Source of the DNA: Prionace glauca
Lineage: Eukaryota > Chordata > Chondrichthyes > Carcharhiniformes > Carcharhinidae
Assembly: GCA_037974335.1 (NCBI GenBank)
Contig: CM075760.1
Span: forward strand, 11,130,600-11,194,599
Length of the DNA: 64,000 nt
Direction: 5' to 3'
Both the position numbers and the translations under genes were made by a program. The notes under the pieces are model-generated. The model searched no databases. It had not been told where the DNA came from and saw nothing but the letters and a program-made list of their open reading frames with translations. Shown one piece after another: positions 20,794 to 34,887 of the stretch; the first letter of the stretch is position 1; every line of letters starts with the position of its first letter.

Positions 20794-23694
20794 TACAGAG
20801 ACACACAGATACAGAGAGAGAGAGACACACACAGATACAGAGAGAGAGAGAGACACACACAGATACAGAGAGAGAGACACACACAGATACAGAGAGAGAG
20901 AGAGAGAGACACAGATACAGAGAGAGAGAGAGACACAGATACAGAGAGAGAGAGAGAAACACAGATACAGAGAGAGAGACACACACAGATACAGAGAGAG
21001 AGACACACAGATACAGAGAGAGAGACACATACAGATACAGAGAGAGACACACACAGATACAGAGAGAGAGAGGACACAGATACAGAGAGAGAGAGAGACA
21101 GATACAGAGAGAGAGACACACACAGATACAGAGAGAGAGACACACACAGATACAGAGAGAGAGACACACACACAGATACAGAGAGAGAGAGAGAGAGACA
21201 CTGATACAGAGAGAGAGAGACACACACAGATACAGAGAGAGAGAGAGACACAGATACAGAGAGAGAGAGAGACACACACAGATACAGAGACAGAGAGAGA
21301 CACAGATACAGAGAGAGAGAGATATACAGATTTAGAGAGAGAGAGAAACACACAGATACAGAGAGAGAGAGATACAGATACAGAGAGAGAGAGAGGCACA
21401 CACAGATACAGAGAGAGAGAGAGTTACAGATACAGAGAGAGAGAGAGGCACACACAGATACAGAGAGAGAGAGATACAGATACAGAGAGACACACACACA
21501 CAGATACAGAGATAGAGAGAGATACAGATACAGAGAGAGACACACACACAGATACAGAGAGAGAGAGATACAGATACAGAAAGAGAGACACACACAGATA
21601 CAGAGAGAGAGACACACACACAGATACAGAGAGAGAGAGAGATACAGATACAGAGAGACAGACACACACAGATACAGAGAGAGGCACACACAGATACAGA
21701 GAGAGAGTGAGACACAAAGATACAGAGAGAGAGAGACAGATACAGAGAGAGACACACACACAGATACAGAGAGAGAGAAAGAGAGAGACAGATACAGAGA
21801 GAGAGACACACACAGATACAGAGAGAGACACACAGATACAGAGAGAGAGACACACACAGATACAGAGAGAGACTGAGACACACAGATACAGAGAGAGAGA
21901 GACAGATACAGAGAGAGAGACACACACAGATACAGAGAGAGAGAGAGAGACAGATACAGAGAGAGAGACACACACAGATACAGAGAGAGAGGCACACACA
22001 GATACAGAGAGAGAGAGACACACACAGATTCAGAGAGAGAGAGAGAGACACACAGATACAGAGAGAGAGAGAGACACAGATACAGAGAGAGAGAGAGAAA
22101 CACAGATACAGAGAGAGAGACACACACAGATACAGAGAAACAGACACACAGATACAGAGAGAGAGACACACAGATACAGAGAGAGAGAGACACACACAGA
22201 TACAGAGAGAGAGAGAGACAGATACAGAGAGAGAGACACACACAGATACAGAGAGAGAGAGAGATACAGATACAGAGAGACACACACACACAGATACAGA
22301 GAGAGAGACACACACAGATACAGAGAGAGAGACAGACAGATACAGAGAGTGAGAGACACACACAGATACAGAGAGAGAGAGAGACAGATACAGAGAGAGA
22401 GAGAGACACACAGATACAGAGAGAGAGAGAGACACAGATACAGAGAGAGAGAGAGAAACACAGATACAGAGAGAGAGACACACACAGATACAGAGAGAGA
22501 GAGAGACACAGATACAGAGAGAGAGAGGCAGATACAGAGAGAGAGACACACACAGATGCAGAGAGAGAGAGAGACACACAGATACAGAGAGAGAGAGAGA
22601 GACACACAGATACAGAGAGAGAGAGACACACACAAATACAGAGAGAGAGAGAGGCAGAGAGATACAGATACAAAAAGAGAGTGAGAGGGATACACTGATA
22701 CAGAGAGAGAGACACACACAGATACGCAGAGAGACAGAGACACACAGATACAGAGAGAGAAAGACACACACAGATACACAGAGAGAGACACACACAGATA
22801 CAGAGAGAGAGTTAGACACACAGATACAGAGAGAGAGACACACACAGAGATACAGAGAGAGAGACAGCAAGAGAGATACAGATACAGAAAGAGAGAGAGA
22901 GACACACACTGATACAGAGAGAGAGAGACACACAGATACAGAGAGAGAGAGACACACAGATACAAGAGAAAGAGAGACACACAGATACAGAGAGAGAGAC
23001 ACACACAGATACAGAGACAAAGAGAGTCACAGATACAGAAAGAGAGAGACAGATACTGATACAGAGAGAGAGAGACACACACAGATACAGAGAGAGAGAG
23101 ATACAGATACAGAGAGAGAGAGAGGCACACACAGATACAGAGAGAGTGAGAGATACAGATACAGAGAGAGAGAGAGGCACAGACAGATACAGAGAGAGAG
23201 AGAGATACAGATAGAGAGAGAGACACAGATACAGAGAGAGAGAGATACACTGATACAGAGAGAGAGAGAAACACAGTTACAGAGAGAGAGACACACACAG
23301 ATACAGAGAGAGAGACACACACGGATACAGAGAGAGACTGAGACACACAGATACAGAGAGAGAGAGAGACAGATACAGAGAGAGAGACACACACAGATAC
23401 AGAGAGAGAGAGAGACAGATACAGAGAGAGAGAGACAGATACAGAGAGAGAGACACACACAGATACAGAGAGAGAGGCACACACAGATACAGAGAGAGAG
23501 AGACACACACAGATACAGAGAGAGAGAGAGAGAGACACACAGATACAGAGAGAGAGAGAGACACAGATACAGAGAGAGAGAGAGACACAGATACAGAGAG
23601 AGAGAGAGAGACAGATACAGAGAGAGAGACACAGACAGATACAGAGAGAGAGAGAGAGACAGATACAGAGAGAGAGACACAGACAGATACAGAG
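20794..23694 (+). repeat. GATACA(GA)n(CA)n array 3
   Basis: About 2.9 kb of tandem units in the usual orientation, with GATTTAGAGAG, AGGCAGAGAG and AAAAAGAGAGTG variants. No non-repeat gene content is seen. Confidence 0.95.
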
Positions 23695-24019
23695 TGAGAG
23701 AGAGAGACAATACAGATACAGAGAAGGACAGACAGACAGAGAGGGAGAGAGACACACACAGTTACAGAGAGAGAGACACACACAGATACAGAGAGAGAGA
23801 CACACACAGATACAGAGAGGGAGAGAGACACACACAGTTACAGAGAGACAGACACACACAGATACAGAGAGAGAGACACACACAGGAAGAGACACACACA
23901 GACACAAAGAGAGAGAGACAGATGCTGAGAGTGAGACAGATACAGATAGAGAGAGAGAGAGATGCACAGATACAGAGTGAAAGGGGGAGAGACAGATACA
24001 GACAGAGAGACACCGATAG

Positions 24020-24050
<31 letters not shown>

Positions 24051-24650
24051 TAGAGAGACGCAGATACAGAGAGAGAAACAGATAAACAGAGAGACACACA
24101 CACACACACACACCCAGAGACAGAGAGATACCCACCCAGAGAGAGAGAAAGAGACAGACTGAGACACAGAGAGTGAAAGAGAGAGATGCAGAGAGAGCGT
24201 GTCACACATAGACAGACAGAGAAAGACAGACAGAGAGAGAGAGAGACAGGGAGAGACAGAGAGACAGAGAGAAAGAAAGAGACAGACACAGATACATAGA
24301 GATGGAGACATACAGATAGAGTGAGAGACACACAGATACAAAGAGAGAGACAGACACAGATACAGAGAGAGACACACACAGATACAGAGAGACAGAGACA
24401 CACAGATACAGACAGAGACACACAGATACAGAGAGAGCGGGATAGAGAGATACAGAGAGAGAGACACACACACACAGATGCAGCGAGAGATAGACACAAC
24501 AGATACAGACAGAGAGACATACAGATAGAGTGAGAGAGAGACACACACACAGATACAGTGAGACACACACAGAGACGCAGAGAGAGACACACACACACTC
24601 GCAGATACAGAGACACAGAGAGAGAGAAGCAGGATGAGAGACAGAGAGAG
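23695..24650 (+). repeat. Degenerate transition segment (type I, copy 2)
   Basis: Begins at GACAATACAGATACAGAG (as at 10,630 and 41,350). It continues through CAGTTACAGAG, AGATGCTGAGAGTGAGAC (about 23,927), GATACCCACCCAGAG (about 24,127) and CACTCGCAGATACAG into the CA array. It lacks the CAACACAGGG opening part found in the other type I units. Confidence 0.8.
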
Positions 24651-25240
24651 ACACACACACACACAAAGAGATAAACACTCATACACACAGAAACACACAC
24701 ACACACACAGAGAAACACACACACACAAAAAGAGAAACACACACACATGTAAAGAGAAAAACACACAGATAAAGAGAAAAACACAATCACACACACACAC
24801 AGAAACACACACACAAAGACAAAAACACACACACAAAGAGAGAAACACACGCACACACAAAGAGAGAAACACACAAATGTACAGAGCAACACACGCACGC
24901 ACACACGGAAACACATACAGTCACAAAGAGCGAAACACACACACGCAAAGAGAGAAACACACACACACGCAAAGAGAGAAACACACACACAGAAACACAC
25001 ACACATCCAAAGAGAGAAACACACACACACAATGTGAGAATCATACACAGAGTGAGAAACACATACACGCACAGAGCAACACACATGCGCACACACACAC
25101 ACACACACACAGAAACACACACAGTCACAAAGAGAGAAACACACAAACACCCAAAGAGAAAAACACACAAACAAAAAAAGAGAAACACACACACAAAGCG
25201 AGAACACACACAGAGCGAGAAACACACACATACACAGAGC
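24651..25240 (+). repeat. CA-rich minisatellite (type I, copy 2)
   Basis: (CA)n-AAGAGAGAAA units. Order and interruptions (CACTCATACACAC, AATGTGAGAATCATAC) match 13,191-13,861. It ends at the LINE boundary. Confidence 0.95.
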
Positions 25241-25359
25241 AACTTTATAAGACCCTTGTCAGGCCTCATTTAGAGTATTGTGCGCAGTTCTGGTTGCCTC
25301 ACCATAGGAAAGATGTAGAAGCTATTGAGAGGGTACAGAGGAGATTTACAAGGATGTTG
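25241..25359 (+). mobile_element. CR1-like LINE fragment, sense, short (copy 2)
   Basis: Same start as 13,862 (LYKTLVRPHLEYC...RVQRRFTRM) but stops after AGGATGTTG. It is followed by TTTGGTTTGGTGAGAGACAG instead of the rest of the LINE. The same shortened form is at 47,600-47,718, so the deletion predates the split of these two units. Confidence 0.87.
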
Positions 25360-25436
25360 TTTGGTTTGGTGAGAGACAGGATAGAGAAATGTGGTGAGGA
25401 GAGAAGGCAGAGAGACCAGAGGGAGGGAGAGGGTAA
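25360..25436. other. Linker between sense and antisense LINE fragments
   Basis: Contains TTTGGTTTGGTGAGAGACAG and TGAGGAGAGAAGGCAGAGAG. It is nearly identical to 47,719-47,795. No gene or known element is recognised. Confidence 0.6.
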
Positions 25437-25767
25437 GTCATAAAGTCACAGAGGTTTACAGCATGGAAACAGGCCCTTCGGCCCCACTTGCCCATGCTGC
25501 CCCTTTTTTAACTCCTAAACTAATCCCAATGGCCCACATTTGGCCCATATCCCTCTGGACCCATCGCACCCATGGAACTGTCTCAATATTTTTTAGAAGA
25601 CAAGATTGTATCCCTCTCTACTATTACCTCTGGCAGCTTGTTCCAGACACTCACCACCCTCTGGGTGGAAAAATTGTCCCTCTGGACACTTCTGTATCTC
25701 TCCCCTCTCACCTTAAACCTATCCCCTCTAGTTTTAGACTCCCCTACCTTTGATACAAGGTATTGAC
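25437..25767 (-). mobile_element. Antisense CR1-like LINE 3' fragment (copy 2)
   Basis: Same element and endpoints as 14,877-15,210, with scattered substitutions. The right end reads GATACAAGGTATTGACGTG where copies 1 and 3 read TATTCACCTG. Confidence 0.82.
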
Positions 25768-25982
25768 GTGTGTGTGTGTGTGTTTCCCTCTTTGTGTGCG
25801 TGTGTTTTGTATGTGTGTATTTCTGTGTATGTGTGTGTGTTTCAGTGTACGTGTGCGTGTTTCTTGGTGTGTGTGTTTCTCTCTTTGTGTGTGTGTTTCT
25901 CTTGGTGTGTTTCTGTGTGTCTTTGTGTGTGTGTTTCTCTCTTTGTATATGAGTGTGTTTCTGTGTGTCTTTGTGTGTGTGT
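25768..25982 (+). repeat. TG-rich minisatellite (type I, copy 2, left part)
   Basis: TTTCTCTCTTT(GT)n units, interrupted at 25,983 by a SINE/LINE-tail insertion found only here. Confidence 0.93.
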
Positions 25983-26170
25983 CCAAAGATGTGCGGGTTA
26001 GGTTCATTGGCTATGCTAAAATTGCCCCTTAGTATCCTGGGATGTGTAGGTTAGAGGGATTAGCAGGTAAAATGTGTAGGGATATGGGGATAGGGTCTGG
26101 GTGGGATTGTGTTCGGTGCAGACTCGATGGGCCGAAGGGCCTGTTTCTGCACTGTAGGGTTCTATGTTCT
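25983..26170 (+). mobile_element. Unit-specific insertion: elasmobranch SINE/CR1-tail fragment
   Basis: Ordinary sequence from CCAAAGATGTGCGGGTTAGG through AAATTGCCCCTTAGTATCCT, ATGTGTAGGGATATGGGG and GACTCGATGGGCCGAAGGGC, ending CTGTAGGGTTCTATGTTCT. This is the typical 3' half of a shark SINE or its partner LINE with a CR1-type ending. It is absent from the homologous points of the TG arrays near 15.4 and 48.3 kb, so it entered after the units duplicated, or was lost elsewhere. It is 5'-truncated, and no target-site duplication can be told apart from the TG repeats. Confidence 0.82.
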
Positions 26171-26943
26171 CTCTTTGTGTGTGTGTTTGTATTTCTGTGT
26201 GTGTGTGTGTGTGTGTGCATGTGTTTCTCTTTCTCTCGCTCTCTGTTTGTGTGTGTGTTTCTCTCTTTGTGGTGTGTGTTTTTCTGTGTGTGTGTGGTTG
26301 TGCTTCTCTCCTTGTGTGTGTGTGCGTGTGTGTGTTTCTCTGTCTGTATGTGTGTGTGTTTCTCTCTTTATGTTTGTGTGTTTTTCTCTTTGTGTGTGTG
26401 AGTGTTTCTGTGTGTGTGTATTTCTCTCTTTGTGTGTGTGTGTGTTTCTGTGTGTGTTTCTCTCTTTGCGTGTGTATTTCTCCGTGTGTGTATGCGCGCT
26501 TCTCTCTTTGTGTGTGTGTGTGTTTCTCTCTTTGTGCGTGTGTTGCTCTGTGTGTGTTATTCTCTCTTGTGTGTGTGTGTCTTGTCTCTCTTTATGCGTG
26601 TGTGTTTCTCTCTTTGGGTGTGTGTGTTTCTGTGTGCGTGTGTGTTTCTCTCTTTGGGTGTGTGTGTTTCTGTGTGCGTGTGTGTTTCTCTCTTTGGGTG
26701 TGTGTGTTTCTCTCTTTGTCTGTGTTTGTATTTCCTTGTGTGTGTGTTGCTCTGTGTGTGTCTTTCTGTCTTTGTGCGTGTGTGTGTATGTTTCTCTCTT
26801 TGTGTGTATCTGTGTTTCTCTCTTTGTATGTGTTTGTGAGTGTGTGTGTGTGTTTCTCTCTTTGTGTGTGTGTGTTTCTCTCTTTGTGTGTGTGTGTTTC
26901 TCTCTTCGTGTGTGTGTGTTTCTCTCTTTGTGTGTGTGTGTGC
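26171..26943 (+). repeat. TG-rich minisatellite (type I, copy 2, right part)
   Basis: Carries the type I landmarks GCATGTGTTTCTCTTTCTC (about 26,217) and TTTATGTTTGTGTG (about 26,368), then regular units to the CR1-like tail. Confidence 0.95.
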
Positions 26944-27267
26944 GCGAAGGGCTAGATGGCCTACTCCTGCTCCTATTTCTTATGTTCTTGTGTACACAGC
27001 TCCAGGGACCTGGGTTCGATTCCCAGCTTGGGTCACTGTCTGTGTGGAGTCTGTATGTTCTCCCCGTGTCTGGGTGGGTTTCCTCCGGGTGCTCCAGTTT
27101 CCTCCCACAATCTGAAAGATGTGCTGGTTAGGGTGTATTGACTGTGCTAAATTCTCCCTCAGTGTAACCCGAACAGGTGCCGGAGTGTGGGGACTAGGGG
27201 ATTTTCACAGTAACTTTATTCCAGTGTTAATGTGAACCTACTTGTGACACTAATAAATAAACTTTAT
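26944..27267 (+). mobile_element. CR1-like tail scrap (26,944-26,995) plus truncated HE1-like SINE (26,999-27,267), copy 4
   Basis: Box B is at 27,013-27,023; box A is absent. GGGACTAGGGG form, as in the other copies that follow a type I junction. Confidence 0.87.
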
Positions 27268-27905
27268 AGAAAAGAAACTTTCTATCTTTGATAGAGAGGT
27301 TCAGGTGATTCCATTCCATATCTTCCTGCTTTGGGGAAATGGGAATTATCTTTACATTTACAAGGATATGCGGAGGGAGATGTTTGAATAGAGATTTAGC
27401 TTTTTGGGTGATTAAAGTGTCAATTTGTTTCCAGAAGCTGTTTACAGGGATTGTCCCGAGAGATTGAATTATTTCAGTAATGTCCACGTCTCCAATACTT
27501 CAGACAGAGGAAGGTATACAAAAGGAAAGATTGGGGGAATCACTACATTGAAGGTGTGAGGTCTCATCACTCTCTGTCTGCTTTGGGTTTGTAATCTTTA
27601 CATTTTTAAACACTGAAACCTCTTGTCCTTGTTGGGAATCTCACTGCGGTTTGAGAATAGCAAACACTGATCCCACACTAAACCTCCCCAACACAGGACT
27701 GAGCAGAAAGTGTGAAATGGAACTGCTGTCAGAGTGGGTTATTTTTATAGATGGATAAGAAACATTCCTCCATTTTCAAACCTTTCTCCTGTTTCTGTAG
27801 CGTTTCGGGTTCCCCTGTGTCCCTGTCTCTCCATCTCTGGGGCAATTTAGCATGGACAATCCCCCCAACCTTCACAACTTGGGAAATTCAGGGGCAATTT
27901 TGGAA
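27268..27905 (+). repeat. Segment U, copy 4
   Basis: Full-length. The poly-C tract is interrupted (CCTCCCC), and the end reads GGAAATTCAGGGG for GGACATTAAGGGG. The 86-codon minus-strand frame is present (27,227-27,487) and crosses into the SINE, which argues against a real coding unit. Confidence 0.82.
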
Positions 27906-30900
27906 TACAGAGAGACACAGATACAGAGAGAGAGACACACACAGATACAGAGAGAGAGACACACACAGATACAGAGAGAGAGATAGAGAGACAGTTACAG
28001 AGAGAGAGACACACACAGATACAGAGAGAGAGAGACACAGATACAGAGAGAGAGAGAGACAGATACAGAGAGAGAGAGACACACAGATACAGAGAGAGAG
28101 ACACACACAGATACAGAGAGAGAGAGACACACAGAGATACAGAGAGAGAGAGAGAGACACTGATAAAGAGAGAGAGACACACACACAGATACAGAGAGAG
28201 AGAGAGACACAGATATGGAGAGAGAGAGAGAGACACACAGATACAGAGACAGAGAGAGACACAGATACAGAGAGAGAGACAGATACAGATTCACAGAGAG
28301 AGAGACACACACAGATACAGAGAGAGAGACACAGATACAGAGAGAGAGAGACAGATACAGAGAGAGAGACACTCACAGATACAGAGAGAGAAACACACAC
28401 AGATACAGAGAGAGAGAGACCCACACAGATACAGAGAGATAGAGAGAGACAGATACAGAGAGAGACACACACACAGATACGCAGAGAGAGAGAGAGACAC
28501 ACAGATACAGAGAGAGAAAGACACACACAGATACAGAGAGAGAAGACTCACAGATACAGAGAGAGAGAGACACACACAGATACAGAGAGAGAGACACACA
28601 CAGATACAGAGAGAGACACACACACAGATACAGAGAGAGAGAGAGCCAGAGAGATACAGATACAGAAAGAGAGAGAGAGAGACACACAGATACAGAGAGA
28701 GACACACACACAGATACAGAGAGAGAGACACACACACAGATACAGAGAGAGAGAGAGAGACAGATACAGAGAGAGAGACACACACAGATACACAGAGAGA
28801 GAGAGACACAGATACAGAGAGAGAGAGAGATACAGATACAGAGAGAGAAAGACACACACAGATACACAGAGAGAGACACACACAGATACACAGAGAGAGA
28901 GACACGCACAGATACAGAAAGAGAGACACACACAGAGATACAGAGAGAGAGAGATACAGATACAGAAAGAGAGAGAGAGAGAGACACACACAGATACAGA
29001 GAGAGAGAGAGACACTCAGATACAAGAGAGAGAGAGACACACAGATACAGAGAAAGAATGACACAGATACAGAGAGAGAGAGAGAGACAGAGAGAGAGAG
29101 ACAGATACAGAGAGAGAGAGAGAGACACACACAGATACAGAGAGAGAGAGAGAGAGAGATACAGATACAGAAAGAGAGAGAGAGAGACACAAATACAGAG
29201 AGAGAGTCACACACACAGATACAGAGAGAGAGAGATACAGATACAGATACAGAGAGAGTGAGAGAGACACACACACAGATACAGAGAGAGAGAGACACAC
29301 AGATACAGGGAGAGAGAGACACAGATACAGAGAGAGAGAGGGGCACAGATACAGAGAGAGAGAGAGACACACAGATACAGAGAGAGAGAGAGACATACAG
29401 ATACAGAGAGAGAGAGACACACACACAGATACAGAGCGAGAGAGAGAGAGAGAGATACAGAGAGAGAGACACACATATACAGAGAGAGAGAGAGAGACAA
29501 ATACAGACAGAGAGAGACACACAGATACAGAGAGAGAGAGAGAGACAGATACAGAGAGAGAGACACACCTATACAGAGAGAAAGAGACATACAGATAGAG
29601 GGAGAGTGAGAGACACAGATACAGAGTGAGAGAGAGATACAGATAGAGAGAGAGAGAGAGACACACACACAGATACAGAGATAGAGACACACAGATACAG
29701 AGAGAGAGAGAGACAGATACAGAGAGAGACACACACTCACAGACACAGAGAGAGAGACACACACACAGATACAGAGAAAGAGACACACACAGATACAGAG
29801 AGAGAGACACAGAGATACAGAGAGAGAGACACACAGATACAGAGAGAGAAAGACACACACAGATACACAGAGAGACAGAAAGAGAGAGAGAAAGACACAG
29901 ATACAGAGACACACACAGATACAGAGAGAGAGAGAGAGAGACACACAGATACAGAGAGAGAGAGAGACAAAGATACAGAGAGAAAGAGAGAAACACAGAT
30001 ACAGAGAGAGAGAGAGAGAAACACAGATCCAGAGAAACAGACACACAGATACTGAGAGAGAGACACACAGATACAGAGAGAGAGAGACACACACAGATAC
30101 AGAGAGAGAGAGAGACAGATACAGAGAGAGAGAGACACACACAGATACAGAGAGAGAGAGACATACACAGATACAGAGAGAGAGAGACACACACAGATAC
30201 AGAGAGAGAGAGAGACACACAGATACAGAGAGAGAGAGACACACACAGATACAGAGAGAGAGAGAGCCAGAGAGATACAGATACCGAAAGAGAGTGAGAG
30301 AGACACACTGATACAGAGAGAGAGACACACACAGATACACAGAGAGAGAGACACACAGACACAGAGAGAGAGAGACACACAGACACAGAGAGAGAGAGAC
30401 ACACAGATACAGAGAGAGAGAGAGCGAGAGAGATACAGATACAGAAAGAGAGAGAGAGAGAGACACACAGATACAGAGAGAGAGAGACACACACAGCTAC
30501 AGAGAGAGAGACACACACACAGATACAAGAGAAAGAGAGACATACAGATACAGAGAGAGAGTGACACAGATACAGAGAGAGAGAGAGACAGAGAGAGAGA
30601 GACAGATACAGAGAGAGAGAGAGATACAGATACAGAGAGACACACACACACAGATACAGAGAGAGGGAGAGATACAGATACAGAGAGAGACACACACACA
30701 GATACAGAGAGAGAGAGAGATACAGATACAGAGAGAGAGAGACACACACAGATACAGAGAGAGAGAGAGCCAGAGAGATACAGATGCAGAAAGAGAGTGA
30801 GAGAGACACACTGATACAGAGAGAGAGACACACACAGATACACAGAGGGAGAGAGAGACACACAGATACAGAGAGAGAGAGACACACACAGATACAGAGA

Positions 30901-33900
30901 GAGAGAGAGAGATACAGATCCAGAGAGAGACACACACACAGATACAGAGAGAGAGAGATACAGATACAGAGAGAGAGACACACACAGATACAGAGAGAGA
31001 GACACACACAGATACAGAGAGAGAGTGAGACACACAGATACAGAGTGAGAGACAGACAGATACAGAGAGAGAGAGAGACACACAGATACAGAGAGAGAGA
31101 GAGACACACAGATACAGAGAGAGAGAGAGACAGATACAGAGAGAGAGACACACACAGATACAGAGAGAGAGAGAGACACAGATACAGAGAGAGAGACACA
31201 CACAGATACAGAGAGAGAGACACACACAGATACAGAGAGAGAGAGACACACACAGATACAGAGAGAGAGAGAGATACAGATACAGAGAGAGAGAGAGACA
31301 CAGATACAGAGAGAGAGAGAGAAACACAGATACAGAGAGAGAGACACACACAGATACAGAGAAACAGACACACAGATACAGAGAGAGAGACACACAGATA
31401 CAGAGAGAGAGAGACACACAGAAATACAGAGAGAGAGAGAGAGACAGATACAGAGAGAGAGACACACACAGATACAGAGAGAGAGAGACATACAGAGATA
31501 CAGAGAGAGAGACACACACACAGATACAGAGAGAGAGAGACACACACAGATACAGAGAGAGAGAGTCACACACAGATACAGAGAGAGAGAGAGATCCAGA
31601 GAGATACTGATACAGAAAGAGAGTGAGAGAGACACACTGATACAGAGAGAGAAAGACACACACAGATACAGAGAGAGAGAGACACACACAGATACAGAGA
31701 GAGAGAGACACACACAGATACAGAGAGAGAGAGAGAGAGACACAGATACAGAGAGAGAGAGAGACACAGATACAGAGAGAGAGAGACACACACAGATACA
31801 GAGAGAGACACACACACAGATACAGAGAGAGAGAGAGACACACAGATACAGAGAGAGAGAGACACACACAGATACAGAGAGAGAGAGAGCCAGAGAGATA
31901 CAGATACAGAAAGAGAGTGCGAGAGACACACTGATACAGAGAGAGAGACACACAGATACACAGAGAGAGAGACACACACAGATACAGAGAGCGAGACACA
32001 CACAGATACAGAGAGAGAGAGACAGATACAGAGAGAGAGAGAGACACAGATACAGAGAGAGACACACAGATACAGAGAGAGAGACACAGATACAGAGAGA
32101 GACAGATACAGAGAGAGACACACACTCACAGACACAGAGAGAGAGACACACACAGATACAGAGAGAGAGAGACACACAGATAGAGAGAGAGAGACACAGA
32201 TACAGAGAGAGAGACACACAGATACAGAGAGAGAGACACACAGATACAGAGAGAGAGAAAGACACAGATACAGAGAGAGAGAGACACACAGATACAGAGA
32301 GAGAGAGAGAGAGACACACACACAGATACAGAGAGAGAGAGAGAGACACACATATACAGAGAGAGAGATACAGATACAGAGACAGAGAAATACAGGTACA
32401 GAGAGAGAGAGACACACAGATACAGAGAGAGAGACACACACAGATACAGAGAGAGAGAGACACACACACAGATACAGAGAGAGAGAGATACAGATAAAGA
32501 GAGACAGACACACACAGATACAGAGAGAGAGAGATACAGATACAGAGAGAGACACACACACAGATACAGAGGGACAGAGAGATACAGTTACAGAGAGAGA
32601 CACACACACACAGATACAGGGAGAGAGACACACACAGATACAGAGAGAGAGATACAGATACAGAGAGAGAGACACAGAGACAGATACAGAGAGAGAGAGA
32701 CACACAGATACAGAGAGAGAGACACACACAGATACAGAGAAAGAGACACACAGATACAGAGAAAGAGACACACACAGATACAGAGAGAGAGAGAGATACA
32801 GATAGAGAGAGAGACACAGATACAGAGAGAGAGAGATACACAGATACAGAGGAGAGAAACACAGTTACAGAGAGAGAGAGAGACAGATACACAGAGCGAG
32901 ACACACACAGATACAGAGAAAGAGACACACAGATACAGATACAGAGAGAGAGAGACACACACAGATACAGAGAGAGAGAGAGATACAGATACAGAGAGAG
33001 AGACACACACAGATACAGAGAGAGAGAGAGACAGATACACAGAGCGAGACACACACAGATACAGAGAAAGAGACACACAGATACAGAGAGAGAGACACAC
33101 ACAGATACAGAGAAAGAGACACACAGATACAGAGAGAGAGAGACAGACACAGATACAGAGAGAGAGACACACACAGATACAGAGAGAGAGAGAGATACAC
33201 AGATACAGAGAGAGAGAGAGACACACAGATACAGAGAGAGAAACACACACACAGATACAGAGAGAGAAAGACACACACAGATACAGAGAGAGAGAGACTC
33301 ACAGATACAGAGAGAGACACACACACAGATACAGAGAGAGAGAGAGAGACAGATACAGAGAGAGAGACACACACAGATACACAGAGAGAAAGAGATACAC
33401 AGATACCGAGAGAGAAAGACACACACAGATACACAGAGAGAGACACACACAGAGATACAGAGAGAGAGAGATACAGATACAGAAAGAGAGAGAGAGAGAG
33501 AGACACACACAGATACAGAGAGAGAGAGAGACACTCAGATACAAGAGAGAGAGAGACACACAGATACAGAGAGAGAGTGACACAGATACAGAGAGAGAGA
33601 GAGAGAGACAGAGAGAGAGAGACAGATACAGAGAGAGAGAGAGAGACACACACACAGATACAGAGAGAGAGAGACACACACACAGATACAGAGGGAGAGT
33701 GACACAGATACAGAGTGAGAGAGAGACAGAGAGAGAGAGAGACTGATACAGAGAGAGAGAGAGAGACACACACAGATACAGAGAGAGAGAGAGATACAGA
33801 TACAGAAAGAGAGAGAGAGACACAGATACAGAGAGAGAGACACACACACAGATACAGAGAGAGAGAGATACAGATACAGAGAGAGTGAGAGAGACACACA

Positions 33901-34887
33901 CACAGATACAGAGAGAGAGAGAGACACACAGATACAGAGAGAGAGAGACACAGATACAGAGAGAGAGAGGGGCACAGATACAGAGAGAGAGAGAGAGACA
34001 CACAGACACAGAGAGAGAGAGAGACATACAGATACAGAGAGAGAGAGACAGATACAGAGAGAGAGAGACACACACACAGATACAGAGAGAGAGAGAGAGA
34101 GATACAGAGAGAGACACACACATATACAGAGAGAGAGAGACAAATACAGACAGAGAGAGACATACAGATACAGAGAGAGAGAGAAAGACAGATACAGAGA
34201 GAGAGAGACACCTATACAGAGAGAAAGAGACATACAGATACAGGGAGAGTGAGAGACACAGATACAGAGAGAGAGAGAGATACAGATAGAGAGAGAGATA
34301 GAGAGACACACACAGATACAGAGATAGAGACACACAGATACAGAGAGAGAGAGATACAGATACAGAGAGAGAGAGGTACAGATACAGAGAGAGAGAGAGA
34401 CACAGAGATACAGAGAGAGAGAGAGACAGTTACAGAGAGAGAGAGACACACACAGATACAGAGAGAGAGAGAGATATACAGATACAGAGAGAGAGACACA
34501 CACAGATACAGAGAGAGACACACAGATACAGAGCGAGAGAGAGACACAGATACAGAGAGAGAGAGGCACACAGATACAGAGAGAGAGACACAGATACAGA
34601 GAGAGAGAGAGACAGATACAGAGAGAGACACACACTCACAGACACAGAGAGAGAGACACACACACAGATACAGAGAGAGAGAGACACATAGATACAGAGA
34701 GAGAGACACACAGATACAGAGAGAGAGAAAGACACAGATACAGAGAGAGAGAGAGACACAGATACAGAGAGAGAGAGAGACACACAGATACAGAGAGAGA
34801 GAGGCACACACAGATACAGAGAGAGAGACACACACAGATACAGAGAGAGAGATACAGATACAGAGAGAGAGAGATACAGATACAGAG
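27906..34887 (+). repeat. GATACA(GA)n(CA)n array 4 (ends in a type II junction)
   Basis: About 7 kb. For its first 4.3 kb it is colinear with array 5: ACTCACAGAT at 28,371/36,919, AGAGACAGAA at 29,871/38,381, and GATCCAGAGAGATACTG at about 31,593/40,381. The distal part (about 34,210-34,887) resembles the end of array 2 before its type II junction. Confidence 0.95.

Noticed and set aside
20639-22684. Plus-strand frame of 681 codons starting MDKKHSSIFKPFSCFCS in segment U
   Set aside because: The N-terminal part is segment U and the rest is array translation (Arg/Glu/Asp/Thr/His). The same opening recurs in other U copies only because they are duplicates.
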